Origin: an uncultured Caulobacterales bacterium
GTDB lineage: Bacteria > Pseudomonadota > Alphaproteobacteria > Caulobacterales > Caulobacteraceae
DNA: 64,000 nucleotides
Reading direction: 5' to 3'
NCBI GenBank assembly: GCA_903840435.1
Contig: CAIMFV010000056.1
Span: 1 to 64,000, forward strand
The position numbers and the translations under genes were made by a program. Within the stretch, counting starts at the first letter, position 1, and each line of letters starts with the position of its first letter. Below the pieces are notes generated by a model. The model saw only the letters and a program-made list of their open reading frames with translations. It was not told where the DNA came from and made no database searches. Shown here in pieces: positions 8,865-17,149 of this stretch.

Positions 8865-10385
8865 TTAAGCCGCACGACAGTTTTGATCGATATAGTGTTG
8901 GTGGCTCGGGAGCGCCTCGGCGGCTGCGGTCATCGCCGCCCGAAGCTTGTTCAACCAATCTCCTCCATCGACCGCCCGATGGCTGAGAAGCGGGTCGAGG
9001 TGCTGAGGCAGGTTCAACTGGCCAAGATGCACAGCGAGCCAAGAGGTCGGCCCGAAAATATCCATGTCCCGGGCGATCAACCGTCCATAGCGGCGGAAAT
9101 GGTCAATCTTGTATTGTAAACTATCGGGCACGGCCATGTTGGCGGCGTCACGCCAAAGCTGCGAGTCCGTTCTTTGATTGAGATGATAGTGCAGAATAAT
9201 GAAATCGCGAATGGCCTCGGTCTCATGTTTTGCCACGCGATTAAACTCCGCCGTCACCAGAGGATCAAAATTCCGATCGGGGAAGAAGGCTAAAATCTTC
9301 GATATATTGGCTTGGATCAGGTGAATACTGGTGGATTCAAGCGGCTCTAGAAAACCGCTGGAGAGACCCACCGCAATGACATTTTTGTTCCAGCTTTGGT
9401 TTCGGCGCCCGGCGGTGAACCGCAAGGGGCGCGGATCGGCGAGGGCTGGACCATCAAGATTGCTGAGCAGGGTCTTGGCCGCCTCATCATCACTGATATG
9501 GGCAGAGGAATAGACATAGCCGTTGCCGGTGCGATGCTGAAGCGGGATGCGCCACTGCCACCCCGCCGCCCGGGCGGTTGAGCGGGTATAGGGGGGGGGA
9601 TTTGATGTTCCGGCACAAGGAACCGCAAGCGCTCGATCGCAGGGCAGCCAGTGGGACCAGTCCTCAAAACCCGTCTTCAGCGCCTGCTCGATCAAAACAC
9701 CCCGAAATCCCGAACAGTCGATAAAGAGATCAGCAGCAAATTCGCGACCATCTTCCAAGCGAATGGATTCAACCCATCCCGTCTCACCCGTGAGCCGAAC
9801 ATCGGCGACCTTGCCTTCGTTTCGCTCAACGCCCCTTTTCTCGGCATAGTCACGCAAGAAGGCCGCGTAGAGACCGGCATCAAAGTGATAGGCATAATCG
9901 AAGGTGCTCAACACATGACGCGCGTCGGGCGATGGTTTGGAAAATTTTCCGGCCCGCGCCGCCGCCCAGGCCATTGAGTAATCGTCCAGACTGTCTGCAC
10001 CGCCGTGCATGGAATTGGCCATCAGGTGGTGATGGAGGCCGACCACGTCGAACGGACGCCCAAAGCTGCCAAAGGGATGAAAATAGCAGTGGCCCAGCTT
10101 CGCCCAGTCAACAAACTGGATCCCAAGCTTGAAGCTTCCCTTGGTGCGCCGGACGAAGTCGTGCTCGTCAATACCTAGCATCTGATTGAACAGACGGATG
10201 GTGGGGATGGTGGCTTCGCCAACCCCGACCGTGCCGATCTCGTCTGACTCGATCAGCATGATTTTACAGTCGCGCTGGACGGCATAGGCCAGGGCCGCCG
10301 CCGTCATCCACCCCGCCGAACCGCCTCCAAGGATGAGGATGGAGCGAAGGGGCCGAGACGTCCCGGAATTGACGCGCGAAGCCAT
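8865..10385 (-). CDS. Flavin-dependent tryptophan halogenase-family protein
   Basis: Family members use FADH2, chloride and oxygen to form HOCl, relayed by a Lys to the substrate. The N-terminal FAD motif GGGSAGWM, the signature GWQWRIP, the catalytic Lys region TKGSFKLG and the C-terminal [13 protein letters not shown] are all present in 506 residues. ATG 10385 is chosen because GAGGA lies about 7 nt upstream; the open frame extends 21 residues further without support. The substrate is unknown: genes of this group beside TonB-dependent receptors are widespread but mostly uncharacterised, so free tryptophan need not be the target. A cognate flavin reductase is not visible. Confidence 0.88.
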   Translation of the reverse strand: MASRVNSGTSRPLRSILILGGGSAGWMTAAALAYAVQRDCKIMLIESDEIGTVGVGEATIPTIRLFNQMLGIDEHDFVRRTKGSFKLGIQFVDWAKLGHCYFHPFGSFGRPFDVVGLHHHLMANSMHGGADSLDDYSMAWAAARAGKFSKPSPDARHVLSTFDYAYHFDAGLYAAFLRDYAEKRGVERNEGKVADVRLTGETGWVESIRLEDGREFAADLFIDCSGFRGVLIEQALKTGFEDWSHWLPCDRALAVPCAGTSNPPPYTRSTARAAGWQWRIPLQHRTGNGYVYSSAHISDDEAAKTLLSNLDGPALADPRPLRFTAGRRNQSWNKNVIAVGLSSGFLEPLESTSIHLIQANISKILAFFPDRNFDPLVTAEFNRVAKHETEAIRDFIILHYHLNQRTDSQLWRDAANMAVPDSLQYKIDHFRRYGRLIARDMDIFGPTSWLAVHLGQLNLPQHLDPLLSHRAVDGGDWLNKLRAAMTAAAEALPSHQHYIDQNCRAA

Positions 10386-10466
10386 TGGGTCCTCGAATGA
10401 TTTTCCGTGCGGGTGGCGACCGAAAAAAGGGCGGATGCATTCCTGCACCCGCCCCTAGTCGAGATC

Positions 10467-10490
10467 AAGCGCCCACCGAGATGGGCGCTT
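10467..10490 (-). terminator. Stem-loop between TonB receptor and halogenase genes
   Basis: A perfect 9-bp stem (aagcgccca / tgggcgctt) with a 6-nt loop sits 16 bp past the receptor stop codon. No U-run follows on the minus strand, so it is a weak terminator or an RNA-stabilising hairpin that would raise receptor expression over the downstream halogenase-oxygenase-GH32 genes. Confidence 0.55.
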
Positions 10491-10506
10491 GGAGGGGACT
10501 GAGAAA

Positions 10507-13011
10507 CTAGAAGGAGAACTTCGCGAAGGCCTTGATAGCTTGGCCTTGCGCCACACCGGCATTCACCAACGAGGAGCTGCCGCCGACAAAGCCGGCTGGC
10601 CCTTGGGTGGCATAGGCGTTGAAGAGGTTATAGGCCTCGACGCCGACTTGGATGTTGCTGAACACCTTGTATTTCGCAAAGGCGCCGAAGATCACCGAAC
10701 CCTTATAGGTGTTGCCGTCGCCGCCGAGGGTGTCGGATTGACCGTCGAAGGTCAGGCCCACTTCACCCTTGGAAAGCACGTCATAGCTGACCAGACCCGA
10801 ATAGGTCAGGTCTGGAATGTTCGGCGACCGCACCCAAGGCTGACCTTGCGAGGACTGCACGGTCGAGTGGTCATAGGTAGCGCTGAACATGACGTTCAGG
10901 GCTTGGCGGTGATAGGTCGTGAAGAGCTCCAAACCACTGTCGTGATAGCTGCCCGACACGACGCAGGTCGTCGCCGTGTGACCAAGCAAGGGCGTACACA
11001 CTGCCGAGTTAATCTCTTGCGAGGAGATCTTGTATTCGGAATAGAAGCCCGTGGCTTCGATCGTGTAGTGGCCGTCCAAAAGCTCGCCACGGTTCTTCAG
11101 ACCCAGCTCATACTGCGTCACCGGGAAGGCTGAGTTGGGCTGACCAGCCGCGCTCAATCCACCATCCGGAGCGAAATAGGACGGGGTGGAACGGGTCAGA
11201 CGGTCCGCGTTAAAGCGCGTGCCATGCGAAGCCCGGGTAAAGACCGACAAGCCATCGGTGACCTTGTAGAGCGCACCGACTGACCAGTTGGTGGCGTTCT
11301 CGGTCAGGTTGGCGTTTTCCTGCGGATTGTCATAACCATAGACCGGCAGGACGGTGGTCACTTGTTGGTTGGTCCGCGGATCGGTTTGGGTCACCGAGGT
11401 CGTGCCGACGGGATTGCCCGAACTGCCACGCGCCCAGCCTTGAACATTGAAGATTTCCTGACGGACGCTGGCGTCAAGGTCGAGCTTGCCGATGTCCACC
11501 GTCACGTCCGCGTAAGGCGCACTGTCGGTGAAGGTCATGTCAAACTGTTGGTTCCAGCCCTGATTAAAGCCCGTCTGGCCATAGGCTGACAGAAGATTGC
11601 CCGTCCCATTGGGGCCGCTGACGAGATCAAGCTCGGCCGGATTGTCGCCGCTGGCCTCGTTGATCGAGGAGTTCGAGTGCCAGTCTTCGGCGATGTGCTG
11701 GGCGTAGTAGAAGAAGCCCGCCTTCACATCGATGTGAGCTCCGTCATAGTCGGTCTTATAGTGGCCCGACAGATCATTGGCGATGTGGTCCATGTGGCTC
11801 ATATTGGTATGAACCGCAGCGCTCGAGCTAACATAGGCGCCGGTGAAGACCTTACCGGCGTTCGGGCCGTCCGCATAGATCAGCGACTGGGTGCCAGACA
11901 GAGCGCCAGCCGTTGGGCCCGCACCGTAGAACTGCACGGCGAAGGTGCCGCTGAGGCGGGCGACGCGAGCATTGTCATCAATGGTCAGACCATTGCCATA
12001 GTCATAATGGGTCTGAACTTGCAGCCAGTTTTGCTTGGTGCTGATACCGTTCAACTCTTGATTTTGCAGCGTGCCACCGGCGTTCAAGAAGGGGACGCTC
12101 TGGTTCAGAGACGAATAGCCCGGCGCTTGGTTACGCGCATCGCACAGTGAGGACGCGCCCACCGTGCCGACGCTGTGACCGTTGAGCGAGGCGGAGCTGA
12201 TGCAGCCGTTATAGCTCGGCTCCTGGGTGTCCGACGATTTAAAGAGGACGCGGATATAACCCTTATTGTCGGGCAGTTCCTTGGTGACATTGCCCTTCAA
12301 CGAATAGGAATTGCTGACATTATAGGCAGCGTTTTCAATGCCGCGACCGACGTCATAATAGCCGCCGAGATTATAATAGGTGGTGTCGTTGAGGCTGCCG
12401 CCATAGCGGAAGTTAAGGCGCGTATAGTCATAATTGACGCCCTTTTCAGCTTCGATATAGCCGCCTTCATTGCGACCCGTGGCGCTGATATGGTTCAGAA
12501 CCGCGCCGATGGCTTGCGAGGCGAGCGTCGAGGCGGTGCCGCCGCGAATACCTTCCACCCGCTCGGTCAACGGATCGGGGTGAGTCCAGTAGTCGTTATT
12601 GCCGAATTGGATGTCACCGAACAGAACGGTCGGCAGGCCATCTTCTTGAATTTGCACGAACGGCGAACCACCAGTAGGCGTGCGCAGACCGCGCACAGCA
12701 ATATTGGAGTTACCACCGTCGCCTTGCGTACCGGCAACCTGAATACCGGGGATCATCCGGTAGAGCTCAGCGGTCGAGGTGGCGTTGAAGTTCTGGATCG
12801 CTTCCGCGCCGACCGAGCTGATAGAGGTCGAGGTGTTGAGCTTGGTGCGGTCACCTGTCGATGCGGTCACCACGACTGCGGTCAAGGTGTCGTCGGACGC
12901 TGGCGCCGCTGCGGGCGCGTCGGCTGCGATGGCAAATGCAGGTGCGCTCAGGGCCAGGGCGACGCCGAGGGCCGCCAAAGACACGCCGGTACGAATGGTG
13001 CTTTTCGTCAT
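10507..13011 (-). CDS. TonB-dependent outer-membrane receptor for the sugar locus
   Basis: Energised outer-membrane channel for scarce substrates. A signal peptide ends near AFAIAADAPAA. A TonB-box-like segment (TLTAVVVTAS) follows, then the plug domain (about 55-170, with AELYRMIPGIQV and SNIAVRGLR) and a long beta-barrel ending in the outer-membrane terminal Phe (KAFAKFSF). At 834 residues it is a standard size with no N-terminal signalling domain. It is flanked by GH27 and GH32 genes and preceded by two LacI-type sites, so its likely cargo is sucrose or an alpha-galactoside such as raffinose. It would be equivalent to SuxA of Xanthomonas; this is inferred from context. Confidence 0.92.
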   Translation of the reverse strand: MTKSTIRTGVSLAALGVALALSAPAFAIAADAPAAAPASDDTLTAVVVTASTGDRTKLNTSTSISSVGAEAIQNFNATSTAELYRMIPGIQVAGTQGDGGNSNIAVRGLRTPTGGSPFVQIQEDGLPTVLFGDIQFGNNDYWTHPDPLTERVEGIRGGTASTLASQAIGAVLNHISATGRNEGGYIEAEKGVNYDYTRLNFRYGGSLNDTTYYNLGGYYDVGRGIENAAYNVSNSYSLKGNVTKELPDNKGYIRVLFKSSDTQEPSYNGCISSASLNGHSVGTVGASSLCDARNQAPGYSSLNQSVPFLNAGGTLQNQELNGISTKQNWLQVQTHYDYGNGLTIDDNARVARLSGTFAVQFYGAGPTAGALSGTQSLIYADGPNAGKVFTGAYVSSSAAVHTNMSHMDHIANDLSGHYKTDYDGAHIDVKAGFFYYAQHIAEDWHSNSSINEASGDNPAELDLVSGPNGTGNLLSAYGQTGFNQGWNQQFDMTFTDSAPYADVTVDIGKLDLDASVRQEIFNVQGWARGSSGNPVGTTSVTQTDPRTNQQVTTVLPVYGYDNPQENANLTENATNWSVGALYKVTDGLSVFTRASHGTRFNADRLTRSTPSYFAPDGGLSAAGQPNSAFPVTQYELGLKNRGELLDGHYTIEATGFYSEYKISSQEINSAVCTPLLGHTATTCVVSGSYHDSGLELFTTYHRQALNVMFSATYDHSTVQSSQGQPWVRSPNIPDLTYSGLVSYDVLSKGEVGLTFDGQSDTLGGDGNTYKGSVIFGAFAKYKVFSNIQVGVEAYNLFNAYATQGPAGFVGGSSSLVNAGVAQGQAIKAFAKFSF

Positions 13012-13067
13012 ATGGTTCCCTCCCAGGGGTGCTGAAACTCGACCGCCGTCTCTGCGGAGTCGCGATT

Positions 13068-13104
13068 TGAAAACGTTTGCATGTTATCCTTACAATCCTT
13101 TGCA
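13068..13104. promoter_or_regulatory. Two LacI-type operator sites upstream of the TonB receptor
   Basis: TGAAAACGTTTGCA (13068-13081) fits the LacI-family consensus TGNAANCGNTNNCA at every fixed base. TACAATCCTTTGCA (13091-13104) is a weaker relative. They lie 57-93 bp upstream of the receptor start and after the GH27 stop. The same 14-bp pattern occurs at 15909 and 17094, pointing to the LacI regulator at 16008. Confidence 0.7.
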
Positions 13105-13191
13105 CGCCTTTTCAATAGGCACCGCGCCTCAAAAATACGCCGAATTGATCTGTGACAAATTCGCGACAGCGATTTGGCTTGTCTGCGCGGC

Positions 13192-14418
13192 CTATTTGGC
13201 GGGGGTCAGCACCCAGACCTTCGACCCGTGGGGCGGCAAGGTGGACTTGATCTCACCGGTCATCAGGCCCTGGTCCGCCTCGGCCCACGCATCGCGCACT
13301 GAGAAGGATTTTGTCGTGGACATATCGAGCGGTCCCAATGCCGTCGTCACGGTTTGCGGCTGGTCGCTCTTATTCAGAACAAGGATCGCTGTGCGCCCGC
13401 CTGAAAGGTTTTTCTTCCAAACCTCAAAGGTCTGGCTCTTTTCATAGCGGCGCGCCTGAGAGCCAACCGGGTCCTGGTCAATGGCGATGATTTCTTTCGC
13501 CATCAGGATTTTGGCTGTTTCAGGCGTCATGTGTGCGACATCATTGCCGGCGATCAAGGGGGCCGACAACATGGCCCACATGCCAAAATGCGTGCGGTAC
13601 TCATCGAGGCTCATGCCGCCATTGCCAACCTCAAGCATGTCGGGATCATTCCAATGGCCGGGCCCGGCATAGGCGGCCAATGGCGCCTCTTGGTCGATGA
13701 TGTCGAGCACGGAGCTCCACTCGCCATAATGGCCTGAGACATTAAAACTGTCCCAAATGTCATTGGTGGTGCGCCACAGATTGCCGCCCGCAGCCGCGCC
13801 CCATTTCCACGGCTGATGCAGGCCCCATTCGCACAATGAAAAGACGATGGGTCGACCGGTGGCGCGCAAGGCGTCGGCCATGGTCTCATAGGCAACCTGG
13901 GCGTTGACGTTTTCGGTATTGCACCAGTCGTACTTCAAATAGTCGACGCCCCAACGCGCATACTGGGCCGCATCTTGATATTCATGACCGCGCGAGGCGG
14001 GACGCCCCTGACAAGTAAAGTCGCCCGCATCGGAATAGATGCCGAACTTCAGACCCTTGATGTGGATGTAGTCAGATAAGGCCTTGATGCCTGAGGGAAA
14101 GCGTTTGGCGTCGGCGAGGATATCGCCATGGCCATCACGACTGACCTGCCAGCAATCATCAATAATCAAATAGCTATAGCCCGCATCCTTCATGCCAGAG
14201 GCGACAAGCGCATCGGCCTCGGCGCGAATCTTCGCCTCATCAATGTCGCAGCCAAAACGGTTCCAGCTGTTCCAGCCCATGGGCGGGGTGAGCGCAAGGC
14301 CATTGGGAGGGCGCACCTTGATCGGGTATTCGGCATGGGCCACGGCGGGCGCCATTGCCAGTACGGCAAGACTTAAAAGAAGGGCTGAAAACCAGCCCCG
14401 CCATGCCTGAATGTTCAT
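13192..14418 (-). CDS. GH27 alpha-galactosidase, secreted
   Basis: Retaining alpha-galactosidase releasing galactose from melibiose, raffinose or galactomannan side chains. A signal peptide (to about AVAHA) precedes LTPPMGWNSWN. The nucleophile Asp is in LKYDWCN, and the acid/base Asp is expected in RTTNDIWDSF; DDCW is also present. A C-terminal beta-sandwich closes the 408-residue protein. ATG 14418 is chosen over the in-frame GTG at 14433 because GAGGAG lies 7 nt upstream and overlaps that GTG. The gene follows the MFS transporter by 26 bp on the same strand. Export suggests action in the periplasm on sugar brought in by the TonB receptor. Confidence 0.92.
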   Translation of the reverse strand: MNIQAWRGWFSALLLSLAVLAMAPAVAHAEYPIKVRPPNGLALTPPMGWNSWNRFGCDIDEAKIRAEADALVASGMKDAGYSYLIIDDCWQVSRDGHGDILADAKRFPSGIKALSDYIHIKGLKFGIYSDAGDFTCQGRPASRGHEYQDAAQYARWGVDYLKYDWCNTENVNAQVAYETMADALRATGRPIVFSLCEWGLHQPWKWGAAAGGNLWRTTNDIWDSFNVSGHYGEWSSVLDIIDQEAPLAAYAGPGHWNDPDMLEVGNGGMSLDEYRTHFGMWAMLSAPLIAGNDVAHMTPETAKILMAKEIIAIDQDPVGSQARRYEKSQTFEVWKKNLSGGRTAILVLNKSDQPQTVTTALGPLDMSTTKSFSVRDAWAEADQGLMTGEIKSTLPPHGSKVWVLTPAK

Positions 14419-14444
14419 TTGCGTGCTCCTCACGAAATCAAAGC

Positions 14445-15791
14445 TTAGGCCGCTGACGCGGGATCTTCGCTGGCGCGATGGCCAAGGCTTGGGTTTTGGA
14501 CAAACTGCGCTGCAATCGCAGCCAGCAGCAAAAGGACCCCTGAGCCCATAATGACAAGGCGAGGATCGGAATGCAGCAAGGGCCCGTAATAGAGCGGCAA
14601 GGTCACCCCTTGGATCAACATTGGGATAACGATGAACATATTGAATATGCCCATATAGACGCCCGTCCGCTCAGGCGGGATGCAATCGGCCAGCATGACA
14701 TAGGGATTGCCCATGATACTGCCCCAGCCGAGACCAATGCCGACCATGGGCAAAAAGAGCCACGCCCGATCGTGTAGGTTGGGCAAGGCAAGCATGGCTG
14801 CGCCCGCGCATACCAAGGCAAAGCCGTGCACCCGCTTGGCGCCAAATTTTTTCGTGAATGGCGTCATCGAGAAGGCGGCGATAAAGGCGACAAAATTGTA
14901 AAATCCGCCGAGCTGACCAACCCAAAGCCCCGCCTCGCGAAAGCCGGCACTGGTCGAATCCGCTGTATTGAAGACGCTGCGCGCCAAGGAAAAGACGATG
15001 AACTGCCAGTAGCAGAACATGGCGTACCATTGGAAAAACTTCATCACCGCCAATTGCCGCATCGGCTTTGGCATGGCCTGAACTGCGTCCCAGATATCGC
15101 TAAGCGCGGCCACAAACCCAACCGGCCTGGCGCTGATCCGCGCCTTTTCCTCAGCGTCGAGGGGAAGCTCGGGCACGCTGCGGATGGAATAGACAATGGT
15201 CGAGATGGACAAGATTGCGCCGACGCCAAAGGCGATCTTGGTGGTCAGCGGGATGTGGTGGGCATCGACCAAATCGCGATTGACGCCGAGCATGACCATG
15301 ATGCTCGGTGCGAGATAGGAAAGGGTTTGGCCAAGGCCGGTAAAGGCGCTCTGGGTCAAAAACCCAAGCGGCCGCTGATCCGGCGGCAATCGGTCACTGA
15401 CATAGGCCCGGTAGGGCTCCATCGTGACATTGTTCGCCGCATCCAAGATCCACAAAAGCGAGGCCGCCACCCATAGGGCTGGACTATAGGGCATGGCAAG
15501 CAAGCCAAGCGTGCACAAGACCGCGCCGATGAGAAAATAGGGCGTCCGTCGGCCAAGCTTTGACAAGGTGCGGTCGGAGAGCGCCCCGACAACCGGCTGA
15601 ACCAGCAGCCCGGTAATCGGTCCAGCCAACATCAAAAGCGGGATCGCCGATTCCTTAGCGCCGAGGTAGGAATAGATCGGGGTCATATTGCTCTGTTGCA
15701 GTCCAAAGCTGAACTGCAGACCCAAGAACCCGACATTCATCTGGATGATTTCGACCAGGCCAAGCCTCGGACGCGCTTTCGCGACTTCCAT
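14445..15791 (-). CDS. MFS sugar transporter (sucrose/GPH-SLC45-like)
   Basis: Twelve-helix inner-membrane symporter of 448 residues. The N-terminal GLQFSFGLQQSNMTPIY, the loop SDRTLSKLGRRTPY between helices 2 and 3, and the MEPYRAYVSDRLP segment are typical of the sucrose/maltose transporter branch of the major facilitator superfamily, including SuxC of Xanthomonas. It is divergent from the LacI gene, with a LacI-type site in the shared 216-bp intergenic region, and leads into the GH27 gene. Substrate (sucrose or a related disaccharide) is inferred from family and neighbours. Confidence 0.88.
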   Translation of the reverse strand: MEVAKARPRLGLVEIIQMNVGFLGLQFSFGLQQSNMTPIYSYLGAKESAIPLLMLAGPITGLLVQPVVGALSDRTLSKLGRRTPYFLIGAVLCTLGLLAMPYSPALWVAASLLWILDAANNVTMEPYRAYVSDRLPPDQRPLGFLTQSAFTGLGQTLSYLAPSIMVMLGVNRDLVDAHHIPLTTKIAFGVGAILSISTIVYSIRSVPELPLDAEEKARISARPVGFVAALSDIWDAVQAMPKPMRQLAVMKFFQWYAMFCYWQFIVFSLARSVFNTADSTSAGFREAGLWVGQLGGFYNFVAFIAAFSMTPFTKKFGAKRVHGFALVCAGAAMLALPNLHDRAWLFLPMVGIGLGWGSIMGNPYVMLADCIPPERTGVYMGIFNMFIVIPMLIQGVTLPLYYGPLLHSDPRLVIMGSGVLLLLAAIAAQFVQNPSLGHRASEDPASAA

Positions 15792-15908
15792 TCCCGAATT
15801 CCTCCCCGGTCTTTCGACCTGCGCCGCCGCCCTATCCCCCGAGCTTTGAACGCGCCGGGTGTGGAGACCGCTTTAACCTCAGTTGGCTTAGCCGAAAACC
15901 CACCCATT

Positions 15909-15922
15909 TACAAACGATTGCA
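15909..15922. promoter_or_regulatory. LacI-type operator between MFS transporter and lacI-family gene
   Basis: TACAAACGATTGCA matches TGNAANCGNTNNCA except for the second base. It sits in the divergent intergenic region, 118 bp before the transporter start and 86 bp before the regulator start, so it could control both. Confidence 0.65.
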
Positions 15923-16007
15923 AAATGCGGGCTGTCAGGACCTCGAGCGGTGTGAAATTTGACATCTCCCACCCTGGGCGATAGGCGTCGCGCATGGGTG
16001 TGTGGTG

Positions 16008-17039
16008 ATGACGTCGACAAACGGATCCAAGGTGAAACGGCTGAAAATGGCCGATATCGCTCGGATGACGGGTGTTTCGATCTCGACCGTGTCGCGAGCT
16101 TTGGCAGGCAGCCCCCTCATCCCCGAAGCGACCCGCGAAATGATCGCCGAAGTGGCGCGAAGCCATGGCTATGTGGTCAATCCCTTCGCCCGCGGCCTGC
16201 GGATGAAGCGCACCCAAACCATCGGCGTGGTCATTCCGTTAGGCCATGAACAACGGCAACTGATCTCGGACCCGTTTTTCCTTGAGATGCTTGGCCACCT
16301 TGCCGACGAAATTACCCTGCGCGGCTATGAAATCCTCTTGTCAAAAATCGTCGCGCCCAAGCCGGGTTGGATTGACGCCCTCATCCAAGCCCAACGCACC
16401 GACGGATTGGTGTTCATCGGCCAGAGCGACCAACATGCGGCGCTGAACGCCTCGGCCCAAAGCTATGATCAGATGGTGGTCTGGGGCGCACACCTGCCAA
16501 ACCAGGACTATTGTACGGTCGGGGCCGACAATGCTTATGGCGGCTATATTGCGACGCGACACCTGATTGACCAAGGGCGGCGCAGAATTGCGTTTTTAGG
16601 CGATCCCAGCCTGCCGGAAATTGGTCAAAGGCACGCAGGATATCTGCGCGCCTGTCAGGAAGCGGGCCTGACGCTCGACCCCCGACTGGATGCGCCAGCC
16701 CATTTTACCGCTGAAACCGCAGCCGAAGCCGCCGACGCCTTGCTTGCCTCCGGCGCCGAGCCAGATGGCCTGTTCGCCACCTCGGACGTCATCGCGATGG
16801 AATTCATCAAAGCGCTTGGCCGCGTCGGAAAATCGGCGCCAACCGATGTGGCCGTGGTTGGATTTGACGATAGCTCGCTCGCGCCCCTGGTTAGCCCGCC
16901 CCTGTCCTCGGTGCGCCAGGACCTGACCGCCGCAGCTCGGATCATGATCGACCTGTTGTTTCGCCGGATCGATGGCGAACTGGTCGACGGCGTGCAAATG
17001 AAGCCTGAATTGGTCGTTCGCGCCTCTTCCTCTCTGTAA
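16008..17039 (+). CDS. LacI-family transcriptional regulator of the sugar locus
   Basis: Repressor with an N-terminal helix-turn-helix (MADIARMTGVSISTVSRAL), hinge helix (NPFARGLRMKRTQTIG) and periplasmic-binding-protein-like effector domain (about 65-340; VAVVGFDDSSLAPLVSPPLS is typical of the family). ATG 16008 is preferred; two in-frame GTG codons just upstream (16002, 16005) would add only two residues. It is divergent from the transporter and 110 bp before the amylosucrase gene. Four matching pseudopalindromes around the locus make it the likely local regulator, comparable to SuxR; the inducer is not known. Confidence 0.93.
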   Translation: MTSTNGSKVKRLKMADIARMTGVSISTVSRALAGSPLIPEATREMIAEVARSHGYVVNPFARGLRMKRTQTIGVVIPLGHEQRQLISDPFFLEMLGHLADEITLRGYEILLSKIVAPKPGWIDALIQAQRTDGLVFIGQSDQHAALNASAQSYDQMVVWGAHLPNQDYCTVGADNAYGGYIATRHLIDQGRRRIAFLGDPSLPEIGQRHAGYLRACQEAGLTLDPRLDAPAHFTAETAAEAADALLASGAEPDGLFATSDVIAMEFIKALGRVGKSAPTDVAVVGFDDSSLAPLVSPPLSSVRQDLTAAARIMIDLLFRRIDGELVDGVQMKPELVVRASSSL

Positions 17040-17093
17040 GCCAAGACCGACACTGCGGCTGAGACTGGCACGGCATTGCCCGTAATTTAAACT

Positions 17094-17107
17094 TGCAATC
17101 CATTGCA
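17094..17107. promoter_or_regulatory. LacI-type operator upstream of the amylosucrase gene
   Basis: TGCAATCCATTGCA, a near-perfect palindrome and one base off the LacI consensus, ends 42 bp before the chosen ATG of the GH13 gene. It argues against the in-frame TTG at 17093 as the start, since that start would put the operator inside the coding region. Confidence 0.68.
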
Positions 17108-17149
17108 TCGCTTTCTAATGATGCAAAAATATCACTCGACTTGACGCTG

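Noticed and set aside
7956-9119. 387-residue plus-strand frame antisense to the oxygenase gene, and similar long frames at 12175-13035 and 17387-18337
   Set aside because: They mirror strongly supported genes on the other strand and arise from high GC3; no family motifs or ribosome sites.
15959-15987. TTGACA followed by TAGGCG as a promoter for the LacI gene
   Set aside because: The -35 is perfect but the -10 is poor; not strong enough to list as a feature.
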